Below are positions 61,105-64,000 of a stretch of 64,000 nt of DNA, one piece after another (position 1 is the first letter of the stretch; each line of letters opens with the position of its first letter). The position numbers and the translations under genes are program-made. This DNA is from VRUE01 sp963702175. GTDB taxonomy: Bacteria; Actinomycetota; Thermoleophilia; Solirubrobacterales; 70-9. Where the stretch lies: contig OY969721.1 in assembly GCA_963702175.1 (NCBI GenBank), positions 1,550,001-1,614,000 on the forward strand. Direction: 5' to 3'. The notes beneath the pieces are model-generated. The model was not told where the DNA came from. It ran no database searches and was given only the letters and a program-made list of their open reading frames with translations.

Positions 61105-61991
61105 CGCACGGGTGTTGCTCCGTTGCCGTCGCCGCCGGCGTCGAGCTGGGAGACCGGCACCGCAACCTTGGGCTTCTCGGCGCGAACCCAGGGCGGCGCA
61201 GTGGTGCCGAGCTTGACGACGAGGTAGAGGTGGGCACCGATCAGGGCGATGATCGCGCCCGGCAGCAGCAGCATGTGGATCGCGTAGAAGCGGGAGAGCG
61301 TGGTCGCGCCCAGCTCAGGCCCAGCTCGCAGGAAGTCACTCAGGTAGGGCCCGATCACCGGCCCGGTGCCGTTGATGTTGATGCCGACGACCGAGGCCCA
61401 GAAGGAGCGCTGGTCGAAGGGCAACAGGTAGCCGGTGAATGCCATCGTCATCGTCAGGATCAGCAGCACGACCCCGATCACCCAGTTGAGCTCGCGCGGG
61501 TACTTGTAGGCGCCAAAGAAGAAGGTGCGGCCCATGTGGAGGAAGATCAGAATCACCATCACGCTCGAGCCCCACTTGTGCATGCCGTGCACGAAGGCAC
61601 CGAGGAAGACCTCGTTGTTGATATGGGAGATCGAGGCGTAGGCCTGGGTCGTCGAGGGCGTGTAGAACATCGCCAGGAAGACGCCGGTGACGGCCTGGAC
61701 GATGAAAGCGAAGAGGGTGGCGGAGCCGAGCGTGTAGAACCAGTTGGTCCCCTTCGGCACCTTGCGGAAGAGCATCCCGGTGAGGAAGCCGGAGGCGGCG
61801 GTGCGCTGGTCGACCCAGGCGAGCACGTCGACCGGCGCCTCCTTGGCGCGGTCGGTGAGCTTCTGTGCGTCGGAGGGACGCTCGGGTGGAGCGGTCTTGA
61901 GGTCGGCCGGAGCCTGGGCCTTGGTGCCGTTGCCCGCGCCCGGCTTGGCCGGTTTACGGAGCGGGGCGGGAATGAGCGAATCGAGCTTCAT
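61101..61991 (-). CDS. qcrB: Cytochrome b (b6-type) of the quinol:cytochrome c reductase
   Basis: 296 residues with a roughly 80-residue hydrophilic N-terminal extension. Four helices hold the heme-b histidines ('HINNEVFLGAFVHGMHKWGSS' and 'FYAIHMLLLPGAIIALIGAHLYLV'), and 'FTGYLLPFDQRSFWA' is the Qo-side motif. The split b6/subunit IV arrangement matches the next gene. It oxidises menaquinol. Confidence 0.95.
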   Translation of the reverse strand: MKLDSLIPAPLRKPAKPGAGNGTKAQAPADLKTAPPERPSDAQKLTDRAKEAPVDVLAWVDQRTAASGFLTGMLFRKVPKGTNWFYTLGSATLFAFIVQAVTGVFLAMFYTPSTTQAYASISHINNEVFLGAFVHGMHKWGSSVMVILIFLHMGRTFFFGAYKYPRELNWVIGVVLLILTMTMAFTGYLLPFDQRSFWASVVGININGTGPVIGPYLSDFLRAGPELGATTLSRFYAIHMLLLPGAIIALIGAHLYLVVKLGTTAPPWVRAEKPKVAVPVSQLDAGGDGNGATPVR

Positions 61992-62004
61992 CGCGGGCTA
62001 GCCC

Positions 62005-62685
62005 TCAGCCACTCGGGGGCGGGAAGGTGGATGGACGGGGCGGATACAGATACTCCCAGATGCCGCCGGTGAACTCGCCAGGGTCGCGGGCGCGCACGGG
62101 CTCCAGTTGGGAGGTGACGCTGTAGCGCGGCCCCACTTCCACCTGGCCGTTGCGAATCCGAGTCTGGAACTGGTCGAGCGGGCGTACTGGCGGCCCTCCG
62201 AGCCGTTTGCCCTGGAAGTCGTAGACGCCGCCGTGACAGGGGCAGATGAAGTTGCCCGCGGCCTCGACGTAGCTGACTGGGCAGCCGAGGTGGGCGCAGC
62301 GGTTGGAGACGGCGACGACCTCGTTCGGGCTCTCGCCGAACTGCTTGGAGCCCTTGCGCACGTAGGCGGTGGTCTTGCCGGCGTCGCCGATCCCCTCGGT
62401 CTCGGTGAAGACGACCTGGCGATAGGTGTCGGCGACGAAGTCGTCAACCGGTCCAACCGCCTCCCAGCGCTCCTTGCCGCGATGGAAGATCGGCGCGACG
62501 GCGAAGCCGACCGCGGGCAGGATGATCGCGGCGCCGGCGATACCGCCGATGCCCTGGGCGGCCACCGTGAAGGCACGGCGGCGGGTCATCGACTCGCCCT
62601 CGAAGTAGCCGGGAGGGTCGGGCTTCGCCCGCTCCTGCCGTGCCGCCGTCTCGGCCCCGTTCTGCTTGTCCGCTTCGTCAGCCAC
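62005..62685 (-). CDS. qcrA: Rieske iron-sulphur protein
   Basis: 226 residues. A twin-arginine-type leader with 'MTRRRAFTVAAQGIGGIAGAAIILPAVGF' (about 34-62) is followed by a Rieske domain with 'CAHLGCP' (about 138-144) and 'CPCHGG' (about 158-163), giving the two Cys and two His ligands of the 2Fe-2S cluster. First of the three bc-complex genes, 13 nt before qcrB. Confidence 0.95.
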   Translation of the reverse strand: MADEADKQNGAETAARQERAKPDPPGYFEGESMTRRRAFTVAAQGIGGIAGAAIILPAVGFAVAPIFHRGKERWEAVGPVDDFVADTYRQVVFTETEGIGDAGKTTAYVRKGSKQFGESPNEVVAVSNRCAHLGCPVSYVEAAGNFICPCHGGVYDFQGKRLGGPPVRPLDQFQTRIRNGQVEVGPRYSVTSQLEPVRARDPGEFTGGIWEYLYPPRPSTFPPPSG

Positions 62686-62708
62686 TGCTCGCCTAGGAGG
62701 AACGGAGT

Positions 62709-63140
62709 CTATTTGACTCCGCCGATCGCCCGCGCGGCGGCCTGCCAGCGGTCTGGCGCCGCAGCCTTGCGGCCCTCCGTATGAAGCTGCGCGCAGTCGG
62801 CGATCAGCTCGCCCAGCTCCCGCACCGCCGCGGGATCGCCGAGCTTGGCGAGGCGCTCGATCCCGAGCGCATAGAGGTAGTCGCCGGCGAGCAGGGCGAG
62901 GTCGGCGTCGTGGCCGGCGAGCAGGCGCGGCTCGCCGTAGTGGAGCAGGTAGCCCTCACGGACAGACTCGACTACGAGCGCGTACTCGGCCGGCGCGGCT
63001 GCGGCACGAGGCCCGGTTGCGGCGAGCGGGCCGAAGAGCGGCTCCTCCTTAGGCTCGACCACGTGCGCCGCGATCGGGGTGTCCCCCTCGCGTAGGAGGC
63101 CCGCCAGAGCTAGCAGCGTGTCCGCGGGGTCAGCCGTCAT
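62709..63140 (-). CDS. Conserved hypothetical protein, weakly like a prenyl-synthase subunit
   Basis: 143 residues, mostly helical. 'HYGEPRLLAGHDADLALLAGDYLYALGIERLAKLGDPAAVRELGELI' resembles the helices after the first Asp-rich motif of polyprenyl synthases ('AGDYL...LA..GD'), but no DDxxD is present. It could be a degenerate or regulatory subunit (HepS-like) for the prenyl synthase at 58726; this is speculative. On the same strand as the bc genes, 23 bp upstream of qcrA. Confidence 0.75.
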   Translation of the reverse strand: MTADPADTLLALAGLLREGDTPIAAHVVEPKEEPLFGPLAATGPRAAAAPAEYALVVESVREGYLLHYGEPRLLAGHDADLALLAGDYLYALGIERLAKLGDPAAVRELGELIADCAQLHTEGRKAAAPDRWQAAARAIGGVK

Positions 63141-63150
63141 CGGTCCGTGT

Positions 63151-63189
63151 GTGGCGACTTACCCGTGTATATGACGGGAAAGTCGCCAC
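63151..63189. terminator. Near-perfect hairpin behind hemL
   Basis: Arms GTGGCGACTT-A-CCCGT and ACGGG-A-AAGTCGCCAC pair over 15 bp with one A-A mismatch and a 7-nt loop. It fills the gap between the hemL stop and the next minus-strand start. No U-tract follows, so it may be a U-less terminator or a translation-control hairpin. Confidence 0.5.
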
Positions 63190-63194
63190 GCCTC

Positions 63195-64000
63195 TCATGT
63201 CAATGCCTCCGCAAGCGAGTCCGCGGCGGCTTCGAGGGTACGGTCGACCGTGGACTCGTCGTGGGCCAGCGAGACGAACCAGGCCTCGAACTGAGAGGGC
63301 GGCGGGTAGACGCCGCGGTCGAGCATGGCGCGGCAGAAGCGGGCGTGTGCCTCGAGATCGCAGCCGACGGCGCCGGCGAAGTCCGCAACCGGGGTCGTGC
63401 TGAAGAAGAGCGTGACGAGCCCCGGCGCAGCGTTGACCTGCAGCGGCCGGGCCTGCGCCAGCTCGGCGAAGCCGGCAGCGAGGCGGTCGGTGAGCACGGC
63501 GAGGCGGTCGTAGGCGGGGGCGTCGAGCTGGCGCAGCGTCGCCAGGCCGGCGGCGGTCGCGAGCGGGTTGCCGGACAGCGTGCCCGCCTGGTAGACGTCG
63601 CCGGCCGGGGCGACCCGCTCCATCAGCTCGCGCGGGCCGGCGAAGGCCGCCGCAGGCAGGCCGCCGCCGAGAACCTTGCCGAGAATGGTCAAACCGGGCG
63701 CAACGCCGTAGAGCTCCTGCGCTCCCCCGCGGGCGAGGCGGAAACCGGTGATCACCTCGTCGAAGACGAGCAGAGTGCCGCTGTCGCGGGTGGCGGCACG
63801 GAGGAACTCGAGGAATCCCTCCTCGGGGGGAACGACGCCCATGTTGGCGGCGACCGGCTCGGCGAGCAGGGCCGCGACGGGATGATCTGCAAGCGCCCGG
63901 TTCACGGCCTCCCGGTCGTTCCACGGCACCACGACCGTGGCAGCAGTCTGGGCGGCGATGACGCCGGGGCTGGCTGGGATAGTCAAGGTCGCCAGGCCCG
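63195..64000 (-). CDS. hemL: Glutamate-1-semialdehyde 2,1-aminomutase, C-terminal part
   Basis: The gene runs off the right edge of the window; about 268 of roughly 430 residues are present. 'AALLAEPVAANMGVVPP', 'LLVFDEVITGFRLARGGAQELYGVAPGLTILGKVLGGGLPAAAF' (PLP lysine in ILGK) and 'GTLSGNPLATAAGLATL' identify the class III aminotransferase GSA-aminomutase. It forms 5-aminolevulinate for heme, which suits the adjacent cytochrome genes. Confidence 0.94.
   Translation of the reverse strand, partial: GLATLTIPASPGVIAAQTAATVVVPWNDREAVNRALADHPVAALLAEPVAANMGVVPPEEGFLEFLRAATRDSGTLLVFDEVITGFRLARGGAQELYGVAPGLTILGKVLGGGLPAAAFAGPRELMERVAPAGDVYQAGTLSGNPLATAAGLATLRQLDAPAYDRLAVLTDRLAAGFAELAQARPLQVNAAPGLVTLFFSTTPVADFAGAVGCDLEAHARFCRAMLDRGVYPPPSQFEAWFVSLAHDESTVDRTLEAAADSLAEALT

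Overview
This is a high-GC chromosomal window (roughly 65-70 % G+C by eye) from an actinobacterium. The best fit is the class Thermoleophilia (Solirubrobacterales: Solirubrobacter, Conexibacter or Patulibacter type). The reasons are very large secreted NHL/TolB-like proteins with basic C-terminal tails, a collagen-like secreted protein, a six-gene mce operon, a menaquinone/bc-complex cluster, and frequent GTG/TTG starts with weak Shine-Dalgarno sites. The taxonomic call is inference from gene content.

Layout. (1) 1-13.2 kb: the end of a RES-domain toxin gene, then a minus-strand surface/secreted block. The block holds a collagen-like protein, two tandem 1280-residue NHL + FN3-like + TolB-like paralogs, a 975-residue modular protein and a 398-residue two-repeat protein; the last four are spaced like one operon. 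(2) 13.3-20.2 kb: hipBA toxin-antitoxin, an unusual YceH-orotate phosphoribosyltransferase fusion, an SDR epimerase, an L,D-transpeptidase, a class II tRNA-like gene with a decayed partial copy 2.6 kb away, a CPBP protease and a small MscS channel. (3) 20.3-31.7 kb: a bifunctional PBP1A, a polyprenol-dependent mannosyltransferase, a YbhN-type membrane protein, thiL, a two-component system followed by an HtrA lipoprotein, and two different trehalose-forming glycosyltransferases (TreT-like and OtsA-like). (4) 32.3-39.3 kb: the conserved rpsF-ssb-rpsR-rplI...dnaB-dnaC-purA translation/replication cluster, interrupted by a mazEF pair. (5) 39.3-56.4 kb: two paralogous lipoproteins, a TetR regulator, a ParDE-like pair, a tRNA 3' fragment, six overlapping mce genes preceded by an MMPL transporter, and two paralogous secreted proteins that bracket the mce/MMPL block. 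(6) 56.4-64 kb: tRNA-Lys(CTT), a TPR-like membrane protein, tatC/tatA, a zinc-ribbon protein, then a minus-strand series hemL (cut by the window edge), a hypothetical gene, Rieske, cytochrome b, subunit IV/cytochrome c, menG and a polyprenyl diphosphate synthase.

The last block links quinone synthesis to the quinol-oxidising bc complex. TatA/TatC nearby would export the Rieske protein, which has a twin-arginine leader. The mce/MMPL block looks like a lipid-transport locus, but no YrbE permease or Mce ATPase gene lies next to it.

Most noteworthy: the 8/4-type class II tRNA-like gene and its decayed copy; the YceH-PyrE fusion; a secreted repeat module that occurs singly in the two mce-flanking proteins and about four times in the 975-residue protein; and several long, near-perfect intergenic hairpins without U-tracts, one of which supplies the C-terminal codons of a gene. 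No CRISPR array, prophage or intact insertion sequence was seen.
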